Shown: positions 44,658 through 55,102, counted from the stretch's first letter. The stretch: 64,000 nucleotides of DNA from Barnesiella intestinihominis YIT 11860 (GCF_000296465.1 NZ_JH815204.1:486103-550102), one strand, 5' to 3'. The notes: generated from the letters alone by a model not told the origin. Numbers and translations are program-made.

Positions 44658-45623
44658 TTATAATTCTATGCTGCCACTACCGCTTTCACCTTCTCCCCAG
44701 TCGATACTTCCCGGAATTTCTATGGTTACTTCTTTGCTATCGATGGTGATGTTATAAGTATGTACTTTACCTGCTTCGAGTTCGGCGGCTCCCTCTTTCG
44801 GGGTGTAATAATGTGTGCCGAGTTCGGTGTCGATAGCGATTAGTCGTTTACCGTCCATGTTTTGCGGAATGACAAGAGCCGTATAACTGGCTATGTATTT
44901 CGAGGGATCGGTAGGCTGTGACAATTTGAAAGGCGTAATTGTTTTGTCCATCGGTCCGGGAAGCCATGTTCCTGTTGTTACGCCTGTACCGGAGGGAGCC
45001 GTGTAAGTTCCCGACAAGGCGAGGTTGTTATCTCCGATTTTTACGGACTGAATCTGGTCGGCGGAATCGATACCTTCCGTTTTTTTGATGTTAACGATAA
45101 TTCTTGCTGTTTGATGGTAGAAAATCAGGTTCGCTGTGCTACCGAATTTTACTTCGACGGGGGCTGTAAATAGGAGATCGCTTTCTGCATATCCGTTTCC
45201 AGTTTCATCTTGGTCGGCTGCTACGCTCCACGAGTCGGGCAACGTGTTTGAGGTCGAACCATCGGCACAATACCAAGTCCGTATGAGTTTTGTCTCATCG
45301 CTACGCTGCCAATAGTGGGTTTCTTCTTTTGTTAAGGCAACAGGTATATCGTTGTTTATTTCATAGGGGTAGGAGATCGCATCGTTCCAGTTGTACGCAT
45401 CGCCTGTTTTGGTTATGGCCTGTACGGTCACTTTTTCACCGTTCGTCCATGTGCCGTCCACAGAGGAACGGGCGATGGGGCTTTCTACCGAAACGGTCAT
45501 GGCAACCGGATATTTACCTTGCGGCAACGTTTTTTCGGTTATCATGTCTCCGTCCGAAGTGCATGATGCGAATATCACAGCCCATAATCCTATAAAAGTC
45601 GCTTTTCTGTATGTCATCTTCAT
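44658..45623 (-). CDS. Fimbrillin-family lipoprotein (distal gene of fimbrial operon)
   Basis: The 321-residue lipoprotein (IFASC, lipidated Cys) has the fimbrillin-like fold pattern: a first domain with WTNGEKVTVQAITKTGD and YWQRSDETKLIRTWY, LLFTAPVEVKFGSTANLIFYHQTARIIVNIKKT, and a C-terminal YNITIDSKEVTIEI ... SIDWGEG. The motif HTYNITIDxxxV is characteristic of PF13149-like fimbrillins. It belongs to the minus-strand fimbrial operon and is probably a shaft or accessory pilin placed by donor-strand exchange after lipid processing. Confidence 0.85.
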   Translation of the reverse strand: MKMTYRKATFIGLWAVIFASCTSDGDMITEKTLPQGKYPVAMTVSVESPIARSSVDGTWTNGEKVTVQAITKTGDAYNWNDAISYPYEINNDIPVALTKEETHYWQRSDETKLIRTWYCADGSTSNTLPDSWSVAADQDETGNGYAESDLLFTAPVEVKFGSTANLIFYHQTARIIVNIKKTEGIDSADQIQSVKIGDNNLALSGTYTAPSGTGVTTGTWLPGPMDKTITPFKLSQPTDPSKYIASYTALVIPQNMDGKRLIAIDTELGTHYYTPKEGAAELEAGKVHTYNITIDSKEVTIEIPGSIDWGEGESGSGSIEL

Positions 45624-45778
45624 ATTGCGATATTTTTTATTTGTTTCGTGCTACCGCTCCCGGCGAAAAGAGCGGCTACACCTTTATGTGTAGCTCCGGG
45701 CGTTACGCTCGATGCCCGGGATAGCTGTATTTGACTTTACGAAATTGATCGAATGTAATTTCTATTGAAGTCAATCGT
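45624..45778. other. Short intergenic region with two palindromes between fimbrillin genes
   Basis: Two hairpins sit side by side: GCTACACCTTTATGTGTAGC at 45672-45691 and CCGGGCGTTACGCTCGATGCCCGG near 45694-45718. They lie between two co-directional fimbrillin genes and may thin transcription of the last gene. Confidence 0.5.
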
Positions 45779-47617
45779 TTAGAACGCACAAATCGCACGG
45801 ACATTGAATTTTTGGTTCTTGAAGAGGCCGTTCCCCGATATTGTTCCTGTCGAGAATGCTAAACAATAAGCTCTATTGGTACGGGCATAGCTGTTTCCTG
45901 TGTATCCTTCCTGTGATGTCCAATAATACACGTCGGCGAGGATTTCAGTATCGATATCGTTATCGGACAGGGCATTCAAGATGTCGTTTATTTTTCCTTT
46001 GTTGCTCGTATCGGTTGTGCCGTAACTGGGTAGCGGATATTTCCACGAATCCTCATCGCAGAGCAATGCCAGTTCTTTCAGAGACGGGAAATACCAGCTG
46101 CTACAACCTTTGGGCGTAATGTTGTTATCGGCGAAGGTTTTGATGGATTGAGCGGCTTGACATCTGTAAAGTATTTTCGCTGGGTCGCTGTTATAAGCCA
46201 ATAATACCATAGTGTTGTTATATCCCAACAGTTTGTGAGCTTCGCTGTCGAGCGTCTCGTCTACCGGAGAGATAGGGGCGATTTGTGTGTATTTGCTGTC
46301 GAAAGTCGCTGTTTCTTGCCACGTTGTCACACTCTCGCGGAAAGTCGTGCTTGCAGATTGCCAGGGTTTTCCCGTGGCGGCATCTTTCAAAGCGACGATG
46401 AGGCCGTGAGTACAATCGGGATAATCGGCCATCAATACCTTGTCGTTGGTCAGTGTGGATTTGGGATAGGTGTCTGAGTAGGTCCAGAAGACGATACCGA
46501 CACACGCTTTTTTCTGTTCGTCGGTGAGGGTGGTATAATCGTCGGTTCTGACAAATGTTCCGTCTTCCATCGCCAAGTCGCCGACTTGTGTCTGAGTCCG
46601 GTCTGTGATATTTCCTATCGGCGGCGGTATTACAGCTATCCCGTCATCGTCCCCTACACCTTCGTCCCAGTCGTGAATGCTCGAAGATACTTCTATGGCT
46701 GTTTGATTGGCTGTGATGGTGTATCGGTATTTTTTCCCGCTTTCGAATGTTGTCCCGCCGTCTTTCATTTTGTAAACGAATTCTCCGCCTGCCGCTAACG
46801 TTATTTTAATAAATGCCGTCCCTGCTTCGATCGTTTGCGGTACGATAATGGCTTCGTTCAGTATCGAAGTTGCGCCTTCGGCTGTTATGTCGGTATCGAT
46901 GGTTATATTTTGAACTGGTCCGTCTGCCGTGATTTCAATCCCGTCGGGGAGCTCGGTGTTTTTGCCATATGCATGCTTTTCTTTATCGAGCGTGAATTGG
47001 GCTTGGGGTAGGGTATTCAGTATCTCTACTTTGGTTATACCGGCGAGAAAATCGTTTTCACCGACTCCCTTTTTGAGTATTACTTCGATTTTGGAAAGCA
47101 AATGCCTGAATTGTACGGCCACGGAGGTGGGGTTACCGCTTCGCGAAACTCCGGTAAGTTTGGCATAAGTCAAGTCGGAGGTAGCATAACCATCGGTCTC
47201 GCTGCGTTGGTCTGCGGCTACGGTATGGGTGAGCGACCTTGCCGGATAGGTATTGCCGAACCATGTGGCGTTGGTGTGAAGGGCATAGATGTTTACGTCG
47301 TTGCCGGTTAACGGGAAGTACATGGGCGTGCTGCCGCTCAATGTCCCGGCAGCCCCTCCTTCTTTGGTCAAGAGTATATTTTCATAGAGATTTTCTTGAT
47401 CTATGGTTTGCTGTCGGTTTTTAGAATCGTCTATCCATAGATGTACCGTTTCTCCATCTTTGAGCTGTGTGTCCAGCCCGTGGGAGGATCGAGTCTGTAC
47501 ATCGATGCCGCTGGTGAATCTCAATTCGACTTGTCCGTCATAACCCGACAGACTTTCTGTTTCGTTGCATGCCGCCAGTCCGAGCAGGGCGGTCGCTAAA
47601 AAGAGATATTGTTTCAT
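45779..47617 (-). CDS. Fimbrillin-family protein with C-terminal DUF1566-like tip domain
   Basis: The 612-residue lipoprotein (LGLAAC) has a fimbrillin region to about residue 325 (MYFPLTGNDVNIYALHTN, VQFRHLLSKIEVILKKG, KYRYTITANQTAIEV, IHDWDEGVGDDDGIAV). A C-terminal region of about 280 residues follows. Its landmarks GCSSWYFPSLKELALLCDE, DVYYWTSQEGYTGNSYA and FNVRAICAF match the DUF1566/FGE-lectin-like domains on tip pilins. It is probably the tip or near-tip subunit that carries adhesion. It is twice as long as its neighbours because of this extra domain. Confidence 0.87.
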   Translation of the reverse strand: MKQYLFLATALLGLAACNETESLSGYDGQVELRFTSGIDVQTRSSHGLDTQLKDGETVHLWIDDSKNRQQTIDQENLYENILLTKEGGAAGTLSGSTPMYFPLTGNDVNIYALHTNATWFGNTYPARSLTHTVAADQRSETDGYATSDLTYAKLTGVSRSGNPTSVAVQFRHLLSKIEVILKKGVGENDFLAGITKVEILNTLPQAQFTLDKEKHAYGKNTELPDGIEITADGPVQNITIDTDITAEGATSILNEAIIVPQTIEAGTAFIKITLAAGGEFVYKMKDGGTTFESGKKYRYTITANQTAIEVSSSIHDWDEGVGDDDGIAVIPPPIGNITDRTQTQVGDLAMEDGTFVRTDDYTTLTDEQKKACVGIVFWTYSDTYPKSTLTNDKVLMADYPDCTHGLIVALKDAATGKPWQSASTTFRESVTTWQETATFDSKYTQIAPISPVDETLDSEAHKLLGYNNTMVLLAYNSDPAKILYRCQAAQSIKTFADNNITPKGCSSWYFPSLKELALLCDEDSWKYPLPSYGTTDTSNKGKINDILNALSDNDIDTEILADVYYWTSQEGYTGNSYARTNRAYCLAFSTGTISGNGLFKNQKFNVRAICAF

Positions 47618-47647
47618 ATTATTTTAGGTTTGTTGAAATTTCAAATT

Positions 47648-48550
47648 TTATTCTGCTTCTCCGCTATCGCCTGTACCGTTGCCCGATATCCAGTCTACAA
47701 TTTCGGACGTTACGTCGATTTCTGTCTTGTTGAGCGTGACGTTGAATTTATATTTTTTGCCGGCTTCGAAACGGGTCGCGAAGGCGGATTGTACGAGCCA
47801 TATAAAATGTCTACCGCCTTTTAGTTTGAATTTCAGAGACATTTCATCGAAATTGTCACTCGGTAGAATGATGGCTTCGGCTTTCGTCCCTTTGTTTGTC
47901 ACGAGTAAATCGACTGTTCGGGGCGTTTCTGTTACGATCGCTATCTCATTACCATCTATGACGTCGTATGTCGCAGAGGTTTGTTGTCCGGTCAATTCTA
48001 CGGTGAGACCTTCCAAAACCGAGGAATCGTCGAATCCTGTTCCGCTGGTTATGTTCAGTTCTATTTTCGCCAGTTTGTGGTAGAACGTGAAACGCACGGA
48101 CGGTGTATTTTTATCGGTCTCCGGGTTGTCGCTTCCCAAAAGGTCGATTGCGCTTTGAGAGGATTGGTCGGTTATATCGATCGTATAAGTGCGACCGTTG
48201 TCACCAAGATTTTCCGTGTAGGGATAATAGGCGACAAAATTGCGTCTCGAACCGTCTGTCGGCAGGTAGATGGCCTCGGCTTCGGTGGCCGTGAATTTGC
48301 CGCTTCCATCGGTCGTGGTATAAAGTTTATTGTTTTGTTCCACTGTTTCTCTGGCGAGCATATATATTCCGATACGGTCGTTCGGTTCCCATCGGGTGTC
48401 GTTTGCACGCGATGTCACGCATATATTACCGTTCACATGCAGGGCTGTCGGGCCGCTATTCCCTGTTGTATCGCCGAGAGGAGATTCATCGTTACCACAA
48501 CCGGCCAAAGTGACGATGGAGAGTGCTAAAATCAAAATTTTTACTTTCAT
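47648..48550 (-). CDS. Fimbrillin-family lipoprotein (major pilin candidate)
   Basis: The 300-residue lipoprotein (LAGC, lipidated Cys) shows the fimbrillin pattern: WEPNDRIGIYML, AIYLPTDGSRRNFVAYYPYT, VRFTFYHKLAKIELNITSG, FEAGKKYKFNVTLNKTEIDVTSEIVDW. It lies directly downstream of the FimB/Mfa2-like anchor gene in the operon. Its position and compact single-unit size make it the best candidate for the major structural pilin, although that is inferred from gene order in other Bacteroidales operons. Confidence 0.86.
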   Translation of the reverse strand: MKVKILILALSIVTLAGCGNDESPLGDTTGNSGPTALHVNGNICVTSRANDTRWEPNDRIGIYMLARETVEQNNKLYTTTDGSGKFTATEAEAIYLPTDGSRRNFVAYYPYTENLGDNGRTYTIDITDQSSQSAIDLLGSDNPETDKNTPSVRFTFYHKLAKIELNITSGTGFDDSSVLEGLTVELTGQQTSATYDVIDGNEIAIVTETPRTVDLLVTNKGTKAEAIILPSDNFDEMSLKFKLKGGRHFIWLVQSAFATRFEAGKKYKFNVTLNKTEIDVTSEIVDWISGNGTGDSGEAE

Positions 48551-48579
48551 TTTTATAGTCGGTTTGTTTCGTTTGTCTT

Positions 48580-49440
48580 TTAATAAATTTCGATGTTTTC
48601 ACCGTTTTCTTCGTTACCGTTTTCCCAGCCGACGATCGTTGCCGTCATATCGGCTTCGATCGGAGTCAGCAAGTCTCCGGTTATGTACATGGGAGTCGGC
48701 ATATCGTCGTTGAAGTTTTTCAACAGATCGGTGAGATCGTTTTCGATGGTTTGCGAGCTTCCATCTGTGAAAGTCAGATCGATTCGTAAGGATTGTTTCA
48801 AACCGGTTGTACCCAACAGTCGGGTATGCGCTGTTATTTTATTGTTAGTTCGAGCAAAAGGAAAACTTGTGTTCATGGCTTCGCCGCAGATTCGTTGTGA
48901 TGAAAGGTCGAACGAACCTGCTATTCCCGAAAGGGTTCCCGTGATGTTTGAGATGCGATCCGGGTCTCCTTCTTTAACGGTCAGTTCGAATAACAAATCG
49001 CGCGTTTTTTGTTTCATGTAGATTTCTACTTCGAGTGTATCGTCTTTTATCGCATTGATGTTTTGTGCTTCTGTCAGCAGATATCCCGGCAATGACTCCA
49101 ATAAACCTCTTTCTACCGTATTTATATGAGCCGTAGTATGGTCGATCGTTATTCCCTCGGCTTCGTTCCATGCGATGAGTGTATGGGATTTGGGCTCAAA
49201 CAGAGAAGGGTGGCAGAACTCGCGGTCCACAGGTGCTTTGAGTGCCTTCCCTTCGCAGCAGGAGTGCTGTAATACATATTCTTCCGGTAAAGGGCAGTCT
49301 GTCGAACGATGAGACCAATCGGCCGTTATGGTTATTCTTCCTTTATCGGGGTGAGGTGTTTTGTAGAGTTCGTCTTTTACACAAGAGTTTAACAGTAGCA
49401 AACCTGCTACTCCGCTCATTATATATCGTATCGTTTGCAT
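48580..49440 (-). CDS. FimB/Mfa2-type fimbrial anchor (DUF5119-like) lipoprotein
   Basis: The ATG at 49440 has an exceptional Shine-Dalgarno (AAAGGAGGTAAT) seven bases before it, so I prefer it to the TTG at 49455. The 286-residue lipoprotein (LNSC) shows the anchor-family start CVKDELYKTPHPDKGRITITADWS. It also has the beta-sandwich pair SFDLSSQRICGEAMNTSFPFARTNNKITAHTRLLG and LRIDLTFTDGSS, and ends TATIVGWENGNEENGENIEIY. Anchors of this type hold the fimbrial base in the outer membrane and set length. It is the second gene of the operon, 16 bases after the DUF3575 gene. Confidence 0.85.
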   Translation of the reverse strand: MQTIRYIMSGVAGLLLLNSCVKDELYKTPHPDKGRITITADWSHRSTDCPLPEEYVLQHSCCEGKALKAPVDREFCHPSLFEPKSHTLIAWNEAEGITIDHTTAHINTVERGLLESLPGYLLTEAQNINAIKDDTLEVEIYMKQKTRDLLFELTVKEGDPDRISNITGTLSGIAGSFDLSSQRICGEAMNTSFPFARTNNKITAHTRLLGTTGLKQSLRIDLTFTDGSSQTIENDLTDLLKNFNDDMPTPMYITGDLLTPIEADMTATIVGWENGNEENGENIEIY

Positions 49441-49455
49441 ATTACCTCCTTTCAA

Positions 49456-50649
49456 TTAAAATATATTCCATACTAATGTCACTCCGGCTGATATGGGGCC
49501 CCACCAGTTTTTAGTCTCCTTTCCCTGACGTACCCGTATGCCGTCGATAACGATGTATTTGTCGTAATCGGCATGGAGGCAGCCGAGAGCGAGAGAGAAA
49601 TCGAGGTTTAGCGCCTTATTCAGTTTCAATTGGTAGCCGCCCGTTAATCCGCCGCCCATTAAATTGCCTTGTTTACCGATCTCGGATAGTTTGTAATTGA
49701 ATGAGCCGGCTTTGTATATGGCTCCGATGTAGCCTCGTTTTTCTTTACCGATGTAGTAGCGCGCTTCGGGTGCGATTTCCCATAAGGCATAACGACGGTC
49801 GTTGCTGTTCCACGTCCAAGAAGTGTAGGAGCCGTTCACGAGTATGCCTACGTGACGGTTCAAGCGCCATTCCACTCCGAGGTCGGGGGTGAGAGTACCC
49901 CAACGGAGCAGATTTGCCCGCAAGGAGAGCGAATGAGCCTTCGCTTTTGCGGCGGCTTCGGCAGCGAGGCGCTCTGTTTCGGCACGTTCTTTTTCTTCTC
50001 TTTCAGCCGCAAGCCTTTCGGTTTCAGCTTGTTTGCGGGCCTTTTCTTGGGCGGCAAGGTGTTCTCTTTCGGCTTGTTCTTTCGACAGTCGTTCTGCCTC
50101 GGCTTTTTCACGAGCAGCTTGCTCTATGGACAGACGTTCCCGTTCGGCTTTTCCCGATCTCTCTTTGTTGTAATTTTCGACCCGTCGAGCCGCTTCTATC
50201 CCTGCAATTTCGGCTACTTTTTCTACGCTGGCCGGAAAGGTGACGACAACGACGTTGTGCAGTTGTTCTTTCCCATAAGAAGAGGGGATAGCCCGGTCGG
50301 TGACGAACATCTGTTCGGTCAATCCTCCCTGCGTGATGAGTTCCGATTTTATTCTGTTGTTACGAATGTATGCCATGCGTTCGGAAGTCAATATATCGTT
50401 CGCCGATGCGGCATAGCTCGAAACGCTGATATACATTTGCCCGGCTTGCAACTGCTTTTTGTTCTTTTCCAAAATATTTAGGAGCTGGTGCAGAGACCGG
50501 TCGTTTCCATTCCACGGTACATAGAACATGTCGTCGTTCGGAACGAAACGGAATATATAGGTTGTGTCTGTCGGTTGTTGTGCTATTACAGGTAATTCCC
50601 ATATAAACAACAATGCTGTTATCAATAATAATTGTTTGCTTTTTTTCAT
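49456..50649 (-). CDS. DUF3575 protein with coiled-coil linker, first gene of fimbrial operon
   Basis: The 397-residue protein has a signal peptide (IAQQ). An N-terminal OmpA-like half resembles peptidoglycan-contact folds (MYISVSSYAASANDILTSERMAYIRNNRIKSELI). A long charged coiled coil of AEAERLSKEQAEREHLAAQEK type follows at about 160-240. A C-terminal outer-membrane DUF3575 barrel runs from about 240 (LSLRANLLRWGTLTPDLGVEWRLN ... GVTLVWNIF). In other Bacteroidales this gene leads fimbrial operons and may support assembly across the periplasm. The coiled coil is long and repetitive. It is divergent from mutA. Confidence 0.87.
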   Translation of the reverse strand: MKKSKQLLLITALLFIWELPVIAQQPTDTTYIFRFVPNDDMFYVPWNGNDRSLHQLLNILEKNKKQLQAGQMYISVSSYAASANDILTSERMAYIRNNRIKSELITQGGLTEQMFVTDRAIPSSYGKEQLHNVVVVTFPASVEKVAEIAGIEAARRVENYNKERSGKAERERLSIEQAAREKAEAERLSKEQAEREHLAAQEKARKQAETERLAAEREEKERAETERLAAEAAAKAKAHSLSLRANLLRWGTLTPDLGVEWRLNRHVGILVNGSYTSWTWNSNDRRYALWEIAPEARYYIGKEKRGYIGAIYKAGSFNYKLSEIGKQGNLMGGGLTGGYQLKLNKALNLDFSLALGCLHADYDKYIVIDGIRVRQGKETKNWWGPISAGVTLVWNIF

Positions 50650-50994
50650 ATTGGGCAGTTTTGTTTTTCTATGGATATAAATAAATATGTATCGACTATA
50701 TAATATTAAAAGATTTTTGCAAATCTATTATTCTTTGTTTGAAAAAATGTTTTTTGATTTGTTAATTTAGTGTAATAAAAATGGTGGTCTTGAATTTCTT
50801 AATATTTTACTATAAGAGAAGTATCTATACATAAAAATTACAGAAAAAATTCTTTATTTCAAACTATTTGTACTACTTTTGTTGTCAGATGTCGGGCATA
50901 TAGATTTTATGCTCGGCTTGTTTTGCGAATAATAGTATATATTCTATATATTTATATAAATAGTTTGGCTTAAACAACTTAACTAATAACAACT
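50650..50994. other. Divergent intergenic region between fimbrial operon and mutA
   Basis: The 345 AT-rich bases hold no gene. A TACTTTTG at 50874-50881 reads toward mutA, leaving a leader of about 105 bases. A TAGATTTG (plus-strand CAAATCTA at 50720-50727) reads toward the fimbrial operon. Neither has a good -33. I looked for inverted repeats flanking a promoter, as in phase-variable fimbriae, and found none convincing. Confidence 0.5.
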
Positions 50995-52866
50995 ATGGCA
51001 GAAAGTAAAGAAAAACTGTTTGACCAGTTCCCTCCGGTGTCCACACAGGAATGGAAAGAAAAGGTCGTGGCAGACCTTAAAGGAGCTGATTTTGACAAAA
51101 AGCTCGTATGGAGGACTAACGAAGGGTTTAATGTTAACCCCATGTACCGTGCCGAAGACATAGCAAATTTGAGTACGACCGATTCTCTTCCCGGTGAATA
51201 TCCCTACGTGCGAGGAACTCGTGCCGACAACAATTGGCTGGTTCGTCAGGATATCAAGGTAACCGATGTGAAAGAAGCCAATGTAAAGGCTCTGGATATT
51301 TTGAAAAAGGGTGTGGAATCGTTGGGATTCGAGATTGCCAAAGATTTGATTTCGGTAGAAAACTTGAAAACTTTGCTGCATGGTATCGACGTGGAGAATG
51401 TGGAATTGAATTTCTCCACTTGCATGAAAAGCACAGTGAAACTTGCCGAAACAGTAGCCGCTTATTTCAAAACGACTCCTGCCGATTTGCAAAAGGTATC
51501 GGGCTCGATTCGTTTCAATCCGTTTAAGCGAATGTTGACCAAAGGCCGTGATTTCGCCGATTATGCCGATCAGGCTGTTGCGGTTATCGATGCGGTGAAA
51601 GAGTTGCCCGGATTCCGGGTATTGGCAGTCGATGCCGTGATGTTGAACAATGCCGGATCTTTTATTTCTCAGGAACTCGGTTTTGCTTTGGCTTGGGGTA
51701 ATGAGTGGCTGGCCGCCCTTACAGATAAAGGTCTGTCGGTCGACGAAGTCGCTAAACGAGTGAAATTTAATTTCGGCATATCGTCCAATTATTTTATGGA
51801 GCTTGCCAAATTCCGGGCTGCCCGTATGTTATGGGCTCAAATTGTGAAACAATATAATCCGGCTTGCGATTGTGCTTGTAAAATGAAGGCTCATGCGCAG
51901 ACTTCGGAGTTCAACCAGACTATATTCGACGCTCATGTGAATCTCCTTCGTTCGCAGACCGAGACGATGTCGGCTGCTTTGGCGGGTGTGGATTCCATTA
52001 CGACGACTCCTTTCGACAAGGCTTACAAGGAACCGGACGATTTTTCGGAAAGAATCGCTCGTAACCAACAGTTATTGTTGAAAGAAGAGTCGCATTTGAA
52101 TCGTATTACCGACCCGGCTGCCGGTTCTTATTATGTGGAGACTTTGACGGTTTCGATCGCCGAGCAGGCTTGGAAACTTTTCCTCGAAGTGGAAGAGAAG
52201 GGCGGCTTCTACAAAGCCGTGAAAGAGGGATTCGTACAAAATCAAGTGAACGCTTCGGCCGAGACGCGCCATATGAATGTGGCTCGTCGGAAAGAAATTC
52301 TGTTGGGAACGAATCAATACCCCAATTTCAATGAAGTCGCCAGCGATAAAATCGTTAACGGCGAAGCGTGCGGTTGCGGATGCGGAAAGCACGAGGGAGG
52401 ACATCATTGCGAACCCGAGTTCCCCGTGTTGAATACCAAACGGGCAGCCAGTGATTTCGAAACTTTGCGATTGGCAACAGAACGTTCGGGCAAACGACCG
52501 ACGGTATTCATGTTGACTATCGGGAATTTGGCCATGCGTTTAGCACGTTCTCAATTCTCGTCGAATTTCTTTGCTTGTGCCGGATACAAGATCGTCGACA
52601 ACCTCGGTTTCGAGACCGTACAGGCCGGAATCGATGCCGCTTTGGACGCCAAAGCCGATATTGTGGTACTTTGTTCGAGCGATGACGAGTACGCTCAATA
52701 TGCTCCGGAAGCGTTCAAGATACTCGATGGTCGCGCTCTGTTCGTCGTAGCCGGAGCTCCGGCTTGTATGGACGAATTAAAGGCTCAGGGTATTACCGAG
52801 TTTATTCACGTTCGTTCGAATGTACTCGATACGTTGAAATCGTTTAATGAAAAACTTTCGATTTAA
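50995..52866 (+). CDS. mutA: Methylmalonyl-CoA mutase small subunit
   Basis: The 623-residue subunit pairs with MutB to interconvert succinyl-CoA and (R)-methylmalonyl-CoA in the propionate pathway. It has the barrel domain ([20 protein letters not shown] ... [29 protein letters not shown]) and a degenerate B12-type domain at the C-terminus without DxHxxG, as expected for the non-catalytic chain. Between them, residues 459-472 form a Cys/His-rich insert: Cys459, 461, 463, 472 and His466, 470, 471. This looks like a small metal site and is worth attention. Start and stop are clear; MutB follows by 41 bases. Confidence 0.96.
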   Translation: MAESKEKLFDQFPPVSTQEWKEKVVADLKGADFDKKLVWRTNEGFNVNPMYRAEDIANLSTTDSLPGEYPYVRGTRADNNWLVRQDIKVTDVKEANVKALDILKKGVESLGFEIAKDLISVENLKTLLHGIDVENVELNFSTCMKSTVKLAETVAAYFKTTPADLQKVSGSIRFNPFKRMLTKGRDFADYADQAVAVIDAVKELPGFRVLAVDAVMLNNAGSFISQELGFALAWGNEWLAALTDKGLSVDEVAKRVKFNFGISSNYFMELAKFRAARMLWAQIVKQYNPACDCACKMKAHAQTSEFNQTIFDAHVNLLRSQTETMSAALAGVDSITTTPFDKAYKEPDDFSERIARNQQLLLKEESHLNRITDPAAGSYYVETLTVSIAEQAWKLFLEVEEKGGFYKAVKEGFVQNQVNASAETRHMNVARRKEILLGTNQYPNFNEVASDKIVNGEACGCGCGKHEGGHHCEPEFPVLNTKRAASDFETLRLATERSGKRPTVFMLTIGNLAMRLARSQFSSNFFACAGYKIVDNLGFETVQAGIDAALDAKADIVVLCSSDDEYAQYAPEAFKILDGRALFVVAGAPACMDELKAQGITEFIHVRSNVLDTLKSFNEKLSI

Positions 52867-52907
52867 AGGCGGACAATTTGTATCACACAAGAAAAAACAA
52901 AAAGACA

Positions 52908-55043
52908 ATGAGACCTAATTTTAAGAATATAGATATTACGAAGGATGCTTTCGCCCATTCGGCAGGGAAAGTAGCCCATGAGGGTGAAAACTGGATAACC
53001 CCGGAGTTGATACCCGTCAAACCTGTTTACACCAAAGAAGACCTCGAAGGTCTTGAACACTTGAATTATGTAGCCGGACTTCCTCCGTTTCTTCGTGGCC
53101 CGTACAGCGGTATGTATGCCATTCGTCCGTGGACAATCCGTCAGTATGCAGGTTTCTCGACCGCAGAGGAGTCCAATGCTTTCTATCGTAGAAACTTGGC
53201 TTCGGGACAAAAGGGATTGTCTGTGGCATTCGACCTCCCGACACACAGAGGATATGATGCCGATCACGAGCGTGTGGTAGGCGATGTAGGTAAGGCCGGT
53301 GTATCGATTTGTTCGCTCGAAGATATGAAGGTTTTGTTCGACGGTATTCCTTTGAACAAAATGTCTGTATCCATGACGATGAACGGAGCCGTGTTGCCTA
53401 TCCTTGCTTTTTATATCAATGCCGGGTTGGAACAAGGCGCGAAACTCGAAGAGATGGCCGGAACGATTCAGAACGATATTTTGAAAGAATTTATGGTGCG
53501 TAATACCTATATTTATCCGCCTGAATTCTCGATGCGTATCATCGCCGATATTTTTGAGTTTACTTCGCAAAACATGCCGAAGTTCAACTCGATATCCATT
53601 TCGGGATACCACATGCAGGAAGCCGGAGCGACAGCCGATATAGAGCTGGCTTATACGTTGGCCGACGGTCTTGAATATTTGCGTGCCGGAATCAACGCCG
53701 GTATGGATATCGACGCATTCGCTCCGCGGTTGTCTTTCTTCTGGGCTATCGGCATGAATTTCTTTATGGAGATCGCCAAGATGCGTGCCGCACGTATGTT
53801 GTGGGCTAAGATCGTAAAACAGTTCAACCCCAAGAATCCGAAATCTCTCGCTTTGCGTACTCACTCGCAAACGTCGGGTTGGTCACTGACCGAACAAGAT
53901 CCGTTCAATAATGTGGGTCGTACTTGTATCGAGGCTATGGGGGCTGCTTTGGGGCATACCCAATCGTTGCACACCAACGCTCTCGACGAGGCTATCGCCC
54001 TGCCAACCGATTTTTCGGCTCGTATCGCTCGTAATACTCAGATTTATATTCAAGAAGAGACCTATATTACAAAAGAAATCGACCCGTGGGCAGGTTCTTA
54101 TTATGTAGAGGCTCTGACTAACGAGCTGGCTCATAAGGCATGGGAACATATTCAAGAGATCGAGAAGTTGGGCGGTATGGCTAAGGCCATCGAAACCGGA
54201 CTCCCGAAACTTCGTATCGAAGAGGCTGCCGCCCGTACGCAGGCACGTATCGACTCGGGTAAACAGACGATCGTGGGTGTAAACAAATACCGTCTTGAAA
54301 AAGAGGCTCCCATCGATATTCTCGAAGTCGATAATACGGCTGTGCGTAAAGAGCAAATCGAGCGTCTGCAAGATTTGAAAGCTCATCGCGACGAAGCCGC
54401 GGTTAAAGCGGCTCTTGATGCGATTACCGAATGTGTGAAGACGAAGAAGGGTAATTTGCTCGACTTGGCTGTCAAAGCCGCTAAGGTTCGCGCTACGTTG
54501 GGAGAGATTTCCGATGCTTGCGAAGTTGTCGTAGGTCGTTATAAAGCAGTAATCAGAACTATATCAGGCGTGTATTCATCAGAGACTAAAAAGGATGCCG
54601 ATTTCGTTCGGGCAACGGAATTGTGCGAAAAATTCGCTAAAAAGGAAGGTCGCCAACCTCGTATCATGATAGCGAAGATGGGACAAGACGGTCATGACCG
54701 TGGGGCCAAAGTGGTAGCTACCGGATATGCCGATTGTGGCTTTGACGTGGATATGGGACCTTTGTTCCAGACTCCGGCGGAAGCTGCGCGTCAGGCTGTC
54801 GAAAACGACGTACATGTGTTGGGTGTTTCTTCTTTGGCTGCCGGCCATAAGACTTTGGTTCCTCAGGTAATCGAAGAGTTGAAGAAATTGGGTCGCGAGG
54901 ATATTGTGGTAATTGCCGGTGGAGTTATTCCTGCACAGGATTATGACTTCCTTTACAAGGCCGGTGTAGCGGCTATCTTTGGCCCGGGTACTTCGGTAGC
55001 CAAAGCTGCGTGCCAGATACTCGAAATTCTTCTCGATGAGTAA
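52908..55043 (+). CDS. mutB: Methylmalonyl-CoA mutase large (catalytic) subunit
   Basis: The ATG at 52908 is chosen over the TTG at 52878. The 711-residue catalytic subunit (scpA in some naming) has the TIM barrel with [35 protein letters not shown] and [13 protein letters not shown]-terminal cobalamin domain carries D594-G-H596-D-R-G599 (DxHxxG, where His ligates cobalt) and [25 protein letters not shown]. It follows mutA by 41 bases, and a terminator follows it. In Bacteroidales this step is central to succinate-to-propionate fermentation. Neither a methylmalonyl-CoA epimerase nor a MeaB chaperone gene is next to it. Confidence 0.98.
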   Translation: MRPNFKNIDITKDAFAHSAGKVAHEGENWITPELIPVKPVYTKEDLEGLEHLNYVAGLPPFLRGPYSGMYAIRPWTIRQYAGFSTAEESNAFYRRNLASGQKGLSVAFDLPTHRGYDADHERVVGDVGKAGVSICSLEDMKVLFDGIPLNKMSVSMTMNGAVLPILAFYINAGLEQGAKLEEMAGTIQNDILKEFMVRNTYIYPPEFSMRIIADIFEFTSQNMPKFNSISISGYHMQEAGATADIELAYTLADGLEYLRAGINAGMDIDAFAPRLSFFWAIGMNFFMEIAKMRAARMLWAKIVKQFNPKNPKSLALRTHSQTSGWSLTEQDPFNNVGRTCIEAMGAALGHTQSLHTNALDEAIALPTDFSARIARNTQIYIQEETYITKEIDPWAGSYYVEALTNELAHKAWEHIQEIEKLGGMAKAIETGLPKLRIEEAAARTQARIDSGKQTIVGVNKYRLEKEAPIDILEVDNTAVRKEQIERLQDLKAHRDEAAVKAALDAITECVKTKKGNLLDLAVKAAKVRATLGEISDACEVVVGRYKAVIRTISGVYSSETKKDADFVRATELCEKFAKKEGRQPRIMIAKMGQDGHDRGAKVVATGYADCGFDVDMGPLFQTPAEAARQAVENDVHVLGVSSLAAGHKTLVPQVIEELKKLGREDIVVIAGGVIPAQDYDFLYKAGVAAIFGPGTSVAKAACQILEILLDE

Positions 55044-55065
55044 TTTTGGAAAAGGATAATGTGTT

Positions 55066-55102
55066 GAAGCCCGGCAGTAATAAACTGCCGGGCTTTTTTT
55101 GA
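55066..55102 (+). terminator. Rho-independent terminator of mutA-mutB
   Basis: The hairpin AGCCCGGCAGT / ACTGCCGGGCT is followed by seven T, shortly after the mutB stop codon. Confidence 0.93.

Noticed and set aside
50650..50994. Invertible (phase-variable) promoter for the fimbrial operon
   Set aside because: I looked for inverted repeats flanking the promoter region and found only short AT-rich matches that could be chance.
52863..53870. 335-residue minus-strand frame inside mutB
   Set aside because: Antisense shadow of a highly conserved gene, with no signal, domain or start region of its own.
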